Assembly: GCA_020353535.1 (NCBI GenBank)
Contig: CP070696.1
Span: forward strand, 2,443,507-2,493,723
Length of the DNA: 50,217 nucleotides
Source: Spirochaetaceae bacterium
GTDB taxonomy: Bacteria > Spirochaetota > Spirochaetia > SZUA-6 > DRHE01
Direction of reading: 5' to 3'
Shown: positions 39,991 to 48,568 of the stretch, piece after piece
How positions within the stretch are numbered: position 1 is the first letter of the stretch
Layout of the letters: each line of letters opens with the position of its first letter
Program-made: the position numbers and the translations under genes
Notes under the pieces: generated by a model
The model's database searches: none
What the model saw: only the letters and a program-made list of their open reading frames with translations
Told to the model about the DNA's origin: nothing

Positions 39991-41786
39991 TGACGGAGAT
40001 TGTTGTCGGATTGGGTTCTTGCGGAATCGCCGCCGGAGCTCGCGAGGTCTACGATACGCTGCAGCGAGAGCTCTCCCGACGTAAGCTGCCGGTAACGCTC
40101 TCGGCCACCGGCTGCATCGGCGCCTGCCACCGGGAGCCGCAGCTCGAGGTTCGTCTGGAGGACGGAGGCCGTTTTCTGTATGGAGAGCTCGATTCGAAAA
40201 AAACCCTCAGGGTGATCGAGGAGCATCTGGTCGGCGGCAAGCCGATCGAAGAGTATCTGATCCCCTTGGACTATTCCTACCTCTCGAAGCAGAAAAAGAT
40301 CGTGCTGGCCAACTGCGGGGTGATCAATCCCGAGTCCATCGAAGACTACCTGGCCGCAGACGGGTATGCAGCTCTACGTAGGGCGATTACGGAGATGAGC
40401 CCGGAGGAGGTTATCGAGGAGATCAAGATCTCAGGCCTGCGGGGTCGGGGAGGGGCGGGTTTTCCGACAGGTCTGAAGTGGTCTCTGGCCCGAGCCAATA
40501 GGGGCGCAAAGAAGTACTTAGTCTGCAATGCCGATGAGGGGGATCCCGGCGCCTTCATGGATCGCTCGCTTTTGGAGGGCGATCCCCACGCGGTGCTGGA
40601 GGGAATGGCTGTCGGAGCCTATGCCATCGGAGCCGATGAGGGCTACATCTACGTGAGGGCCGAGTATCCCCTGGCAATCAAACGTTTGCAGCTGGCCATC
40701 GCTCAGGCCGAAGAGAGGAACCTCCTGGGTTCTCACATCCTTGGTAGTGATTTTTCCTTCCAGATCCACGTCAAGGAGGGAGCCGGTGCCTTCGTCTGCG
40801 GTGAAGAGACGGCCCTTATGGCCTCGATCGAAGGTAAACGGGGCATGCCCAACATTCGCCCTCCCTTTCCCGCTGAGCGGGGATTGTGGGGAGCGCCGAC
40901 CAATATTAATAACGTGGAAACCCTGGGAAATGTAGCTCCCATTCTGCGTATGGGCGGCAGGGCTTACTCCGCCATCGGTACGGAGAAGAGCAAGGGAACC
41001 AAGGTCTTTGCTCTGGCCGGAAAGATCAAGCACGGTGGAATGATCGAGGTGCCCATGGGCATCACCCTGCGGGAGGTGATCTACCAGATCGGCGGAGGCA
41101 TCCAAAACGACAAGAAGTTCAAAGCCGTGCAGCTGGGCGGGCCATCCGGCGGATGCATCCCGGAGCGCCTGCTCGACGTACAGGTCGACTACGACTCGGT
41201 CACAGCCACCGGAGCGATCATGGGCTCCGGGGGCATGGTGGTCATGGATGAAACCACCTGTATGGTCGATGTGGCCCGTTACTTCCTGAGCTTCACCCAG
41301 AGCGAATCCTGCGGCAAGTGCACCTTCTGCCGCATGGGTACCAAACGCATGTTGGAGATCCTGGAGCGGATCACCCGGGGAGAGGGGCGAATGTCAGACC
41401 TGGATCAGCTGGAAGAGCTGGCCGTCAGGGTCAAGCAGTCCTCCCTCTGCGGTTTAGGCCAGACCGCTCCCAATCCGGTATTGACCACGTTGAATTATTT
41501 TCGGGATGAGTATATCGAGCACATCCAAAACAAGCGCTGTCCGGCAAAGCACTGCCGGGAACTGTTGAGGTTTCGGGTTATAGAGGAGGCCTGCACCGGC
41601 TGTACTCTGTGCGCCAAGGTCTGCCCGACCCAGGCAGCCACTGGGGAACGAAAAGCCGTCCACAGGATCGACGAAACGCTGTGCATCAAGTGCGGTCTGT
41701 GTTTCGAAGCCTGCCGTTTCAACGCCATCGAGATAGCCACAGGCGTGGTTGCAGCCGAAGCGGCTGCAGCGGAGGTGGAGGCATGA
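39990..41786 (+). CDS. NuoF/HydB-like NADH- and FMN-binding Fe-S subunit
   Basis: The 598-residue protein has an N-terminal thioredoxin-like [2Fe-2S] region (Cys11, 42, 46). The NuoF flavin domain follows, with GLRGRGGAGFPTGLKW (149-164) binding NADH/FMN, VCNADEGDPGAF and GAGAFVCGEETAL. The [4Fe-4S] motif CGKCTFC (Cys441, 444, 447) is completed by Cys487. A two-[4Fe-4S] ferredoxin tail has Cys535, 538, 541, 545 and Cys565, 568, 571, 575. This is the layout of the HydB-type subunit of bifurcating hydrogenases and of Stn-type complexes. ATG 39990 is one base into the previous stop; GTG 39987 is a lesser alternative. Confidence 0.93.
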   Translation: MTEIVVGLGSCGIAAGAREVYDTLQRELSRRKLPVTLSATGCIGACHREPQLEVRLEDGGRFLYGELDSKKTLRVIEEHLVGGKPIEEYLIPLDYSYLSKQKKIVLANCGVINPESIEDYLAADGYAALRRAITEMSPEEVIEEIKISGLRGRGGAGFPTGLKWSLARANRGAKKYLVCNADEGDPGAFMDRSLLEGDPHAVLEGMAVGAYAIGADEGYIYVRAEYPLAIKRLQLAIAQAEERNLLGSHILGSDFSFQIHVKEGAGAFVCGEETALMASIEGKRGMPNIRPPFPAERGLWGAPTNINNVETLGNVAPILRMGGRAYSAIGTEKSKGTKVFALAGKIKHGGMIEVPMGITLREVIYQIGGGIQNDKKFKAVQLGGPSGGCIPERLLDVQVDYDSVTATGAIMGSGGMVVMDETTCMVDVARYFLSFTQSESCGKCTFCRMGTKRMLEILERITRGEGRMSDLDQLEELAVRVKQSSLCGLGQTAPNPVLTTLNYFRDEYIEHIQNKRCPAKHCRELLRFRVIEEACTGCTLCAKVCPTQAATGERKAVHRIDETLCIKCGLCFEACRFNAIEIATGVVAAEAAAAEVEA

Positions 41787-44700
41787 TGGAAAGGCGGCTG
41801 GTCGAGATCGAACTGAACGGAACCCGGCTCCTCGTATCACCGGAGCGGACGATCCTAGAGGTGGCGGAACAGCAGGGCATCGAGATACCTACGCTGTGTC
41901 ACGATCCCAGACTCTTGCCCTATGCCTCCTGCTGGATTTGCGTGGTGCGGGTGCCGGGAGCCAAAGGATTCGTACCGGCCTGTTCCACCAAGGTACGGCA
42001 GGGCATGCGCATCACCACCGACGATGCGGACATCCGGGCTACCCGGCGTATGGCTTTGGAGCTGCTGTTGTCCAATCACTACGGCGACTGCCGACCTCCC
42101 TGCAGCCAAACCTGTCCTTCGAACATCGATGTTCAGGGTTATATCGGGTTGATCGCAAATGGTCGCTGCCGGGAAGCATTACAGCTGATCAAGCGAGACA
42201 ATCCCTTTCCTGTCGCCATCGGACGGGTTTGCCCCCGTCCCTGCGAAGAAGCCTGCCGCCGCAACCTGGTGGACCAACCAGTGGCCATCGACTGGCTGAA
42301 ACGGTACGTGGCGGATTTGGATCTGGCTGCCTCCGACGGATACGATCCCCCGCTGGCAGTTAAGACCGGTAAGACGGTGGCCATCGTGGGTGCGGGACCC
42401 GCCGGTCTGTCGGCAGCCTACTACCTGATCCAGCAGGGGGTGGCGGTTACCGTCTATGAAGCCGAAGACAAGCCCGGGGGCATGTTCCGCTATGGGATTC
42501 CGGACTATCGCCTGCCCCAGGAAATCCTGGATCGGGAGATCGACACCATACTTCGTCTGGGAGTCGAGTTGAAAACCGGGGTACGCATCGGCCGGGATAT
42601 CGAGTTTGATCAGTTGATGGATTCCTACGATGCGGTGATCCTGGCCCACGGTGCCTGGAAGAGTCGAGGACTGCGGGTCGAGGGGGAGGATCGCCCCGGG
42701 GTGATCGCCGGCATCGAATTCCTGAAAGACGTAGCCCAAGGAGCCCGCCCGGAGCTCGGAGAGAAGGTGGCGGTGATCGGCGGAGGCAACACAGCCATCG
42801 ATTCGGCCCGCACGGCGGTGCGGCTCGGCGCCCGGGAGGTAAACCTGTTCTACCGGCGGACCGACGTGGAGATGCCCGCCTCCCCCCTTGAAGTTCAGGA
42901 AGCCCTGGAAGAGGGGGTGCTGTTTTACTACCTGGTTGCGCCGATGATGGTGCAGGAGAAGGGCAAGGGCCTGAAGAGCCTGCGTTTGATCAAGATGGAG
43001 CTGGGGGAGCCGGATGCCTCCGGACGCCGCCGGCCGATTCCCATCGAGGGGAGTGACTTCGAGGTCGAGGTCGACACCCTCATCACCGCGATCGGCCAGT
43101 ACTCGGACACCCGTTTTCTGGAATCGATAACAGGCCTGGTCGATGAGAAGGGCTATCTGGTCTGTGATGAGAACACCGGTCGTACCGCGACTCCCGGACT
43201 GTTCGCCGCCGGCGACCTGGTGACCGGACCGGATATCGCCATCCGGGCCATCGCCGGGGGCAAGCATGCCGCTAGGGCTGTTCTGGCGTACCTGCGGGGG
43301 GACGAGTATCGCATCGCCCCGGAGTTCCTGAGTAAGAAGGAGGATTTTGGCGCGCTCACTGAAGCGGACTACGCGGAGGAACCACGGATCACCCGGGAGA
43401 AGATGAGGGTCGTCAGTCCGGAAAAACGGAAGAGCAACTTCAATGAGATCGAGAGGGGCTTCACTGAGAAGCAGGCTTTGAGGGAGGCGGCCCGCTGCAT
43501 GGAATGCGGCTGCCAGGACGTGGAGGAGTGCAAGCTTAAAAGCTATGCCCAGGAGTACGGCGCCGATCCCGTCCATTTCACCGGGGAGATCCAGCGTCAC
43601 CCGATCGATCAGACCCATCCCTATATCAGCCGCGATCCTGCCAAGTGCATTCTCTGTGGCCGCTGCATCCGAATCTGCCTCGAGGTGCAGGGGCTGGGTG
43701 TCCTGGGCTACGTAAACCGGGGCTTCCAGTCCGTGGTGACACCGACATTTAGCATGCCCTTCGGGGACGATCCCCTGTGTATCTCCTGCGGGCAGTGCGT
43801 GTCCGCCTGCCCGGTCGGTGCCCTCACGGAGAAAATCCCCGGGGGAAAGACCGTGCCCCTGGAGGAGAGTGTGGAGCAGGGCTACTGTGCCCTCTGTTCG
43901 GTGGGGTGTCCCGTGGAGTTTCGCTACCACGGCAGCCTGCTGACCCGGGTCCTGCCCCGTTTCGAGGACGGTGTGGACGGAGCCAGGCACGAAGGCGGAA
44001 GGCTGTGCGTCAAGGGCAGGTTCGAGCATGCTTTCCTGAACGTTTCTCTCCCGGCGAGCCCTCAGGATGGAAAGGGAAAATCGATCGGATGGCCTCAGGC
44101 GGCTGAGCGGATAGAGGAGGCAGTGAAAAGTTCCCGGAAGACCATGATGCAGCTGTCCCCCCACCTTCCGGGAGAGGTGTTGGACAGAGCGTTGCGTTTT
44201 GCTCGGGATAGAGGTATTACGGTCCAAGCGGCGGGGTTGCAGAGCCTGGATCCCGCTTGGATGCGGCTCAGCGATAACGGGGAAACCGAGGGGAAAGCCA
44301 ACGCGGAGTATCTGTTCGAGAAGCGGAGAGGTCAGCGCTCTGTTTTGCTTCTGGTCCAAGGTCTGGAGGAGGCGAACAACGTAGCCTTCAGCGAGTGTCT
44401 TGCCATCGGCAGGGAGCAGGGTATCCCGCTCTGGCACGTCGGGGCGTTGAAAGCGGTATACCGGCGCTTCTTCGATCGCTGCTTCCCGGATGTAGGCTCT
44501 CTTGCTGAAGTGTTAACCCAGGTTTCAGCCACCGAAACGGAGAGGGTCGAGGTGCTGCTCAATCCCGAAATGGTTCTGAAAAACCTGGGGAAAAAGATGG
44601 AGAAGGCGGTTCTCCAGGCTCTCCAGGAGGCTCTGGCCGGAAATGCGAATGAGGCCACCGGAAAGCCGCGGGTGCACCTTACTCTGTTTTGGAACTCCCG

Positions 44701-45016
44701 CAACGCCGGCTACCTGCTGCGCGCTCTCGACGGAGCTGACAGGTCAAAAACCAAAGCCGATCTGATCCTCCAGATGGGTCCCGAACCGGGATTCCATGGA
44801 AGCGAGCCGGTCAAAGCCGCCGAGTCCACCGGCCCGGGAAAAGCAATCGCCGGCGTCACTGTCATTCGATGGGGATGGCAGGCAGACGGGGCCGACCTGT
44901 TCATCCCTCTGCACAGTTCAATCTGGCTGTCCGGCTACGGTGAGCCCTCGGGACGGATGCCCCGTAGGGCTGGAAAACCCTCGCAGGAGGCATTCAAAAA
45001 CCTTATAATAGGGTAG
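41783..45016 (+). CDS. Fusion subunit: 2Fe-2S, GltD-like flavoprotein, ferredoxins and a truncated MopB-like domain
   Basis: The 1077-residue protein has, in order: a NuoG-type [2Fe-2S] domain (Cys39, 50, 53, 67); a GltD/NfnB-like FAD/NAD(P) module (Cys pairs 103-111 and 150-158, FAD-binding IVGAGPAGLS at 201-210, NAD(P)-binding VIGGGNTAID at 331-340, AAGDLVTGPD at 475-484); two [4Fe-4S] ferredoxin clusters (Cys622-632 and 666-676); and a MopB-type [4Fe-4S] segment (Cys702, 705, 709, 742). About 330 residues follow, too short for a full molybdopterin-binding domain. No H-cluster Cys motifs are present. With the NuoE- and NuoF-like subunits it should move electrons between NADH, NADPH and ferredoxin. 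It overlaps the NuoF-like gene by 4 bases. Confidence 0.88.
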   Translation: MMERRLVEIELNGTRLLVSPERTILEVAEQQGIEIPTLCHDPRLLPYASCWICVVRVPGAKGFVPACSTKVRQGMRITTDDADIRATRRMALELLLSNHYGDCRPPCSQTCPSNIDVQGYIGLIANGRCREALQLIKRDNPFPVAIGRVCPRPCEEACRRNLVDQPVAIDWLKRYVADLDLAASDGYDPPLAVKTGKTVAIVGAGPAGLSAAYYLIQQGVAVTVYEAEDKPGGMFRYGIPDYRLPQEILDREIDTILRLGVELKTGVRIGRDIEFDQLMDSYDAVILAHGAWKSRGLRVEGEDRPGVIAGIEFLKDVAQGARPELGEKVAVIGGGNTAIDSARTAVRLGAREVNLFYRRTDVEMPASPLEVQEALEEGVLFYYLVAPMMVQEKGKGLKSLRLIKMELGEPDASGRRRPIPIEGSDFEVEVDTLITAIGQYSDTRFLESITGLVDEKGYLVCDENTGRTATPGLFAAGDLVTGPDIAIRAIAGGKHAARAVLAYLRGDEYRIAPEFLSKKEDFGALTEADYAEEPRITREKMRVVSPEKRKSNFNEIERGFTEKQALREAARCMECGCQDVEECKLKSYAQEYGADPVHFTGEIQRHPIDQTHPYISRDPAKCILCGRCIRICLEVQGLGVLGYVNRGFQSVVTPTFSMPFGDDPLCISCGQCVSACPVGALTEKIPGGKTVPLEESVEQGYCALCSVGCPVEFRYHGSLLTRVLPRFEDGVDGARHEGGRLCVKGRFEHAFLNVSLPASPQDGKGKSIGWPQAAERIEEAVKSSRKTMMQLSPHLPGEVLDRALRFARDRGITVQAAGLQSLDPAWMRLSDNGETEGKANAEYLFEKRRGQRSVLLLVQGLEEANNVAFSECLAIGREQGIPLWHVGALKAVYRRFFDRCFPDVGSLAEVLTQVSATETERVEVLLNPEMVLKNLGKKMEKAVLQALQEALAGNANEATGKPRVHLTLFWNSRNAGYLLRALDGADRSKTKADLILQMGPEPGFHGSEPVKAAESTGPGKAIAGVTVIRWGWQADGADLFIPLHSSIWLSGYGEPSGRMPRRAGKPSQEAFKNLIIG

Positions 45017-45077
45017 AATAACGGATACCGCACGAAAGATCTGCGATCCAAACCTTTAGAAGTCGGAGGTGACGGGA

Positions 45078-45734
45078 ATGAGAAAGATCACGATCCTCAT
45101 ACTGGCCGGGCTGACCGTTCTGCTGGTCTCCTGTGCCAGTCCGCCGGAGCAACCGGAACAACCGGTACAGCCCAAACAGCCGGTGGATACCTCGGTACCT
45201 GCCCCGGAGAAGGAGCTGGCCGAGGCCAAGAGCCTGAAAAGCAGGGTGGACAACAACGGTCTGGCCGAGTTTGCTCAGCAGGACTACCAGCAGGCCGAGA
45301 AGAGCCTGCAGGAGGGTGAGGCTGCCTACGGCAAGGACAATGCGAAGGCCAAAACGGCCCTCGACGCGGCCATCAGCTCCTACCGAACGGTGATCAGCGA
45401 AGCCTTCCCGTTGAAGGCCGACAGATCCAAGGCGGAGGTAGACACGATTAAAGCCAATGCGGAAAGTATTAAAGCTCAGGTGGCCGTGAAGACGGAGTAC
45501 GCGGCGGCCAAGGCCAAGTACGACGAGGCGGTGGCGGCCAGGGACGCGGGCGACTTCGAACAGGCGATCTCCCTTTTCACCGAGGCTAAATCGCTTTTCC
45601 AGGATGTGTACGACAAGACCAAGGTCAAGAAGGAAGCCGCCGAGGCGGAGATCAAGTCTGCTCAGGACGGCATCAAGGATGCAGAGGAGAAGGCCAAGGC
45701 CGCGGATGAAGAGATCCAGGGCGGAGGAGCGTAA
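45078..45734 (+). CDS. Alanine- and lysine-rich helical lipoprotein
   Basis: The 218-residue protein has a lipoprotein signal (hydrophobic run ending LLVSC, Cys19) and a proline/glutamine-rich linker. A long helical part rich in Ala, Lys and Glu follows, with heptad-like spacing suggestive of a coiled coil or TPR-type helices. It should be an envelope-anchored spacer or scaffold. GGAGGTGAC precedes ATG 45078. The next gene, another exported helical protein, starts 2 bases after its stop, so they form a two-gene operon. Confidence 0.8.
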   Translation: MRKITILILAGLTVLLVSCASPPEQPEQPVQPKQPVDTSVPAPEKELAEAKSLKSRVDNNGLAEFAQQDYQQAEKSLQEGEAAYGKDNAKAKTALDAAISSYRTVISEAFPLKADRSKAEVDTIKANAESIKAQVAVKTEYAAAKAKYDEAVAARDAGDFEQAISLFTEAKSLFQDVYDKTKVKKEAAEAEIKSAQDGIKDAEEKAKAADEEIQGGGA

Positions 45735-45736
45735 TC

Positions 45737-46189
45737 ATGAAGAAAACGATTCTGTTTAGTCTACTGATTGTTGGGCTGCTGTTTGTCGCCTTCTCCGCTA
45801 CGGCGCAGTCCCTGCTGGACAATCCGGACTACAAGAAGGCGCTGGAGCTGCAGCGCCAGGCTGAGGCAGCCTATGCCGAGGGGGACTATGACAAGGCCAG
45901 AGAGTATTCCGAGCAGGCCAAGCTCTACATCGAACGCTCCAACGCCTATGTCGACCAGAGACTCCTCATCTACCGGGCCAACAGCCTGCTGAAAGCCGCT
46001 CAGGAAAGGGTATCCTACTTTAAATCTGTCGGGGTTCTGCCGGACTATCAGGGCTACCTGGATCAGGCGGAGAAGGATCTGGCTCAGGCCAAGGCCAGCT
46101 ATGATGCCGGCCGTTACGAGGAGAGTATCGAGTACTCCAGGAAGGTGCTGGCGGGCATTGCGGTGATGAAGACCGTTCGGGAGAAGTGA
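45737..46189 (+). CDS. Exported helical protein
   Basis: The 150-residue protein has a signal peptide (MKKTILFSLLIVGLLFVAFS, cleavage after TAQ) and a mature helical part with two repeats of the type EAAYAEGDYDKAREYSEQAK and AKASYDAGRYEESIEYSRK, resembling single TPR-like hairpins. No known family beyond that. Coupled to the lipoprotein gene upstream; convergent with the hybrid histidine kinase gene. Confidence 0.78.
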   Translation: MKKTILFSLLIVGLLFVAFSATAQSLLDNPDYKKALELQRQAEAAYAEGDYDKAREYSEQAKLYIERSNAYVDQRLLIYRANSLLKAAQERVSYFKSVGVLPDYQGYLDQAEKDLAQAKASYDAGRYEESIEYSRKVLAGIAVMKTVREK

Positions 46190-46228
46190 TCGTTCCCTGA
46201 AGGGGATTCCACTAACTCGGATAACCGG

Positions 46229-47794
46229 CTATCTCTGATTTAAGATTTCCCTGACACGACGGAGCAGAACGTCAGCACCGAAAGGTTTCTGCAGGAAGAT
46301 TCTTTTGCCGTCTCCGATATCCTCCAGGGGAATAAAATCCTCCGGATATCCGGAGATGAAGAGCACACGGCTATTCGGGTGGGCTTTTTTCACTGTCTCC
46401 CAGACTTCTCTTCCACTCATATTCGGAATACCCACATCGGTAATCAACAGGTCGATAGATCCTGGGGCGTGTCGGCACTGAGACACAGCTGCTTCTCCGC
46501 TGCTTGCGGCGATTACAGTATAGCCTTTCCGGTCGAGCATGCTCTCGATAATGCTCAATACCTCCTGCTCATCCTCCAGGACCAAGACGGTTTCGCTTCC
46601 GCTTAACTCCTCTGCCGGTGGTGCTTCGATCGGGTTTTCGAAAGGCTTCTCATCAATGCGGGGAAAGTACAGCTTGAAGGTTGTTCCTTTACCCGGTTCG
46701 CTGTAAACGTAGATGAATCCCTTGCTCTGTTTGATTATCCCATAAACCGTGGCCAGCCCAAGACCGGTGCCTCTGCCACTTTCTTTTGTTGTGAAAAAAG
46801 GTTCAAACAGGTGGGATTTCGTTTCCTCCTGCATGCCGCTGCCATTGTCACTGATGGACAGCATCGCGTAGCGACCGGGATACATTTCCGGCTTTGGCTT
46901 CAAAGCTTCTTCCGAAAAGTGAACGTTTTCCGTTGCGATCACCAGTTTGCCGCCATCTTCCATAGCATCCTTGGAGTTAACCGCCAGGTTGAGAATCACC
47001 TGCTCGAGCTGGTTTGCATCCGCGTGAATCGAGCCCAGATGGTTGTCGAGTTTCGTTACAAGCTCTATTTTTTTGCCGACAAGGCGCTCCAGGATGTTTT
47101 GCATTCGGTCTACCAATGTGTTGAGATCGATTATCTTAGGCTCCAAATGCTGTTTGCGGCTGAAAGCCAGTAGGTTTTGAGTCAGGGTGGATGCCTTGCT
47201 GGCGGCCTCCCGGATCGCCTGCAATTTCATCTTGACTGTGGTTTTTTTCAGTTCCTCCCCTTCGAGGAGTTCTGTGTATGCGAGAATGATGGTGAGAACA
47301 TTATTAAAATCATGAGCGATCCCGCCCGCCAGTCTACCCACGGCCTCCATCTTTTGTGCCTGAAGAAATTGCGCCTCCAGCCTTTTACGCTCCGTGATGT
47401 CACTGACAAAGGCCAAAACCGCACTCCTGCCATTCCAAGTTATTCGTTTGTGATGCAGCTCCAGCCATTTCAAATTCCCGCCTTTAGCATGAATCCGAAG
47501 GGAGTAGGTGCCGGTGTGCTCCTTTCGCCGTCGCGCTTTAACGCATTCCGACAGTACCATTTCTCGATCGTCCGGATGAACGAAATCCAACCAGGGTAAA
47601 CGCTGAATATCGGTTTTGGAGTAACCGGACAGTGTCACAGCCTTGGTATTGCAAAAACTGATTCTTTTGTTTTGCAGTACTATGATCGCCTCGCCTGCGT
47701 TCTCTACGATAGTGCGGTGCAGTTGTTCGTCGGCCGTTTGGGTGCTCACGTTCTCTTCGAATCGATCTCCCGTTGTATGTCGTGGAGAATACAC
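46229..47794 (-). CDS. Hybrid histidine kinase (PAS-HisKA-HATPase-receiver)
   Basis: The 521-residue protein has no membrane segment. A PAS domain (about 25-140) is followed by a HisKA dimerisation helix with GGIAHDFNNVL (phospho-accepting histidine), a HATPase domain with VILNLAVNSKDAM (N box), ISDNGSGM (G1) and GTGLGLATVYGI (G2), and a C-terminal receiver with LLITDVGIPNMSG (phospho-acceptor aspartate). This is a cytoplasmic sensor kinase. The frame opens at ATG 47794; a GTG at 47749 overlaps the stop of an upstream gene remnant and could be the true start. The NarL-type regulator and the Cache kinase are coded just upstream on the same strand. Confidence 0.92.
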   Translation of the reverse strand: MYSPRHTTGDRFEENVSTQTADEQLHRTIVENAGEAIIVLQNKRISFCNTKAVTLSGYSKTDIQRLPWLDFVHPDDREMVLSECVKARRRKEHTGTYSLRIHAKGGNLKWLELHHKRITWNGRSAVLAFVSDITERKRLEAQFLQAQKMEAVGRLAGGIAHDFNNVLTIILAYTELLEGEELKKTTVKMKLQAIREAASKASTLTQNLLAFSRKQHLEPKIIDLNTLVDRMQNILERLVGKKIELVTKLDNHLGSIHADANQLEQVILNLAVNSKDAMEDGGKLVIATENVHFSEEALKPKPEMYPGRYAMLSISDNGSGMQEETKSHLFEPFFTTKESGRGTGLGLATVYGIIKQSKGFIYVYSEPGKGTTFKLYFPRIDEKPFENPIEAPPAEELSGSETVLVLEDEQEVLSIIESMLDRKGYTVIAASSGEAAVSQCRHAPGSIDLLITDVGIPNMSGREVWETVKKAHPNSRVLFISGYPEDFIPLEDIGDGKRIFLQKPFGADVLLRRVREILNQR

Positions 47795-47907
47795 ACAACC
47801 CTGATATCTTCGCCGACGTTTCTACCCTTCGATATCAGGATATTTCCGATCCAAGACTTCGAAATCTCTTATTCTGTCGACAGCCGAAAATATTGTAATC
47901 GCTGTTT

Positions 47908-48561
47908 TCAGATGTCCAGGGAAGTCAGTCCTTCCCGGACTGCGAATTTGGTGAGACCCGCCAGGGTGCGTATCCCGAGCTTGTTCATGATATTCTGGCG
48001 GTGGGATTCTATGGTCTTTACGCTGACGTGAAGTTTGAAGGCTATTTCCTTGGTACTGTTCCCCTCAGCCAACAGCTGCAGAACCTGTCGCTCCCTGTCG
48101 GAAAGCTGTCGATAGGCCTCGTACTCGGAGTTGGTCAATTGGCTGACATAATCACTGACTACGGAATCCAGGATGTCCGCGCTGAGGAAGGTACGGTCTT
48201 TCATTACGGCCTTTATCGCGCTCTCCAGATCCTCGAAGGCTGCCTGTTTGAGCACGTAGGCGGAAGCTCCTGCTTTGAGGATTTCGCTTACGAAGCGTCT
48301 GTCCGAATGCATCGAAAGGGCGATGATTTTTATATCCGCCAGTTCTGATTTGAGTTGACGGGTTACTTCGATACCATTTATGTCGGGCATTGCAATGTCC
48401 ATGACGATGATGTCCGGTTTCTCCTGGCGGGCGAGCTTCAACGCCTCGATCCCGTTTTCCGCCTCCGCCACGACCTGTACCGAGGGGAGTCTTCCGAGTA
48501 GGGCTTTCAAACCCTCCCGCATGATCTGATGGTCATCCGCTAAAAGTATTCGTACTTTCAT
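47908..48561 (-). CDS. NarL/FixJ-type response regulator
   Basis: The 217-residue protein has an N-terminal receiver domain with Asp9-Asp10, the phospho-acceptor Asp55 (VMDIAMPD) and Lys104 in AYVLKQA. A C-terminal LuxR-type helix-turn-helix reads LSDRERQVLQLLAEGNSTKEIA and ends in SHRQNIMNKLG. It binds DNA when phosphorylated. The kinase gene ends 7 bases before its ATG on the same strand, so the kinase and regulator form a cognate pair. Its target genes are not identifiable from the window. Confidence 0.95.
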   Translation of the reverse strand: MKVRILLADDHQIMREGLKALLGRLPSVQVVAEAENGIEALKLARQEKPDIIVMDIAMPDINGIEVTRQLKSELADIKIIALSMHSDRRFVSEILKAGASAYVLKQAAFEDLESAIKAVMKDRTFLSADILDSVVSDYVSQLTNSEYEAYRQLSDRERQVLQLLAEGNSTKEIAFKLHVSVKTIESHRQNIMNKLGIRTLAGLTKFAVREGLTSLDI

Positions 48562-48568
48562 CGCGCCT

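Noticed and set aside
42179..44437. Open frame of 752 codons antisense to the large fusion subunit
   Set aside because: It overlaps a clearly coding gene in full; its long opening reflects GC-rich third positions of the real gene.
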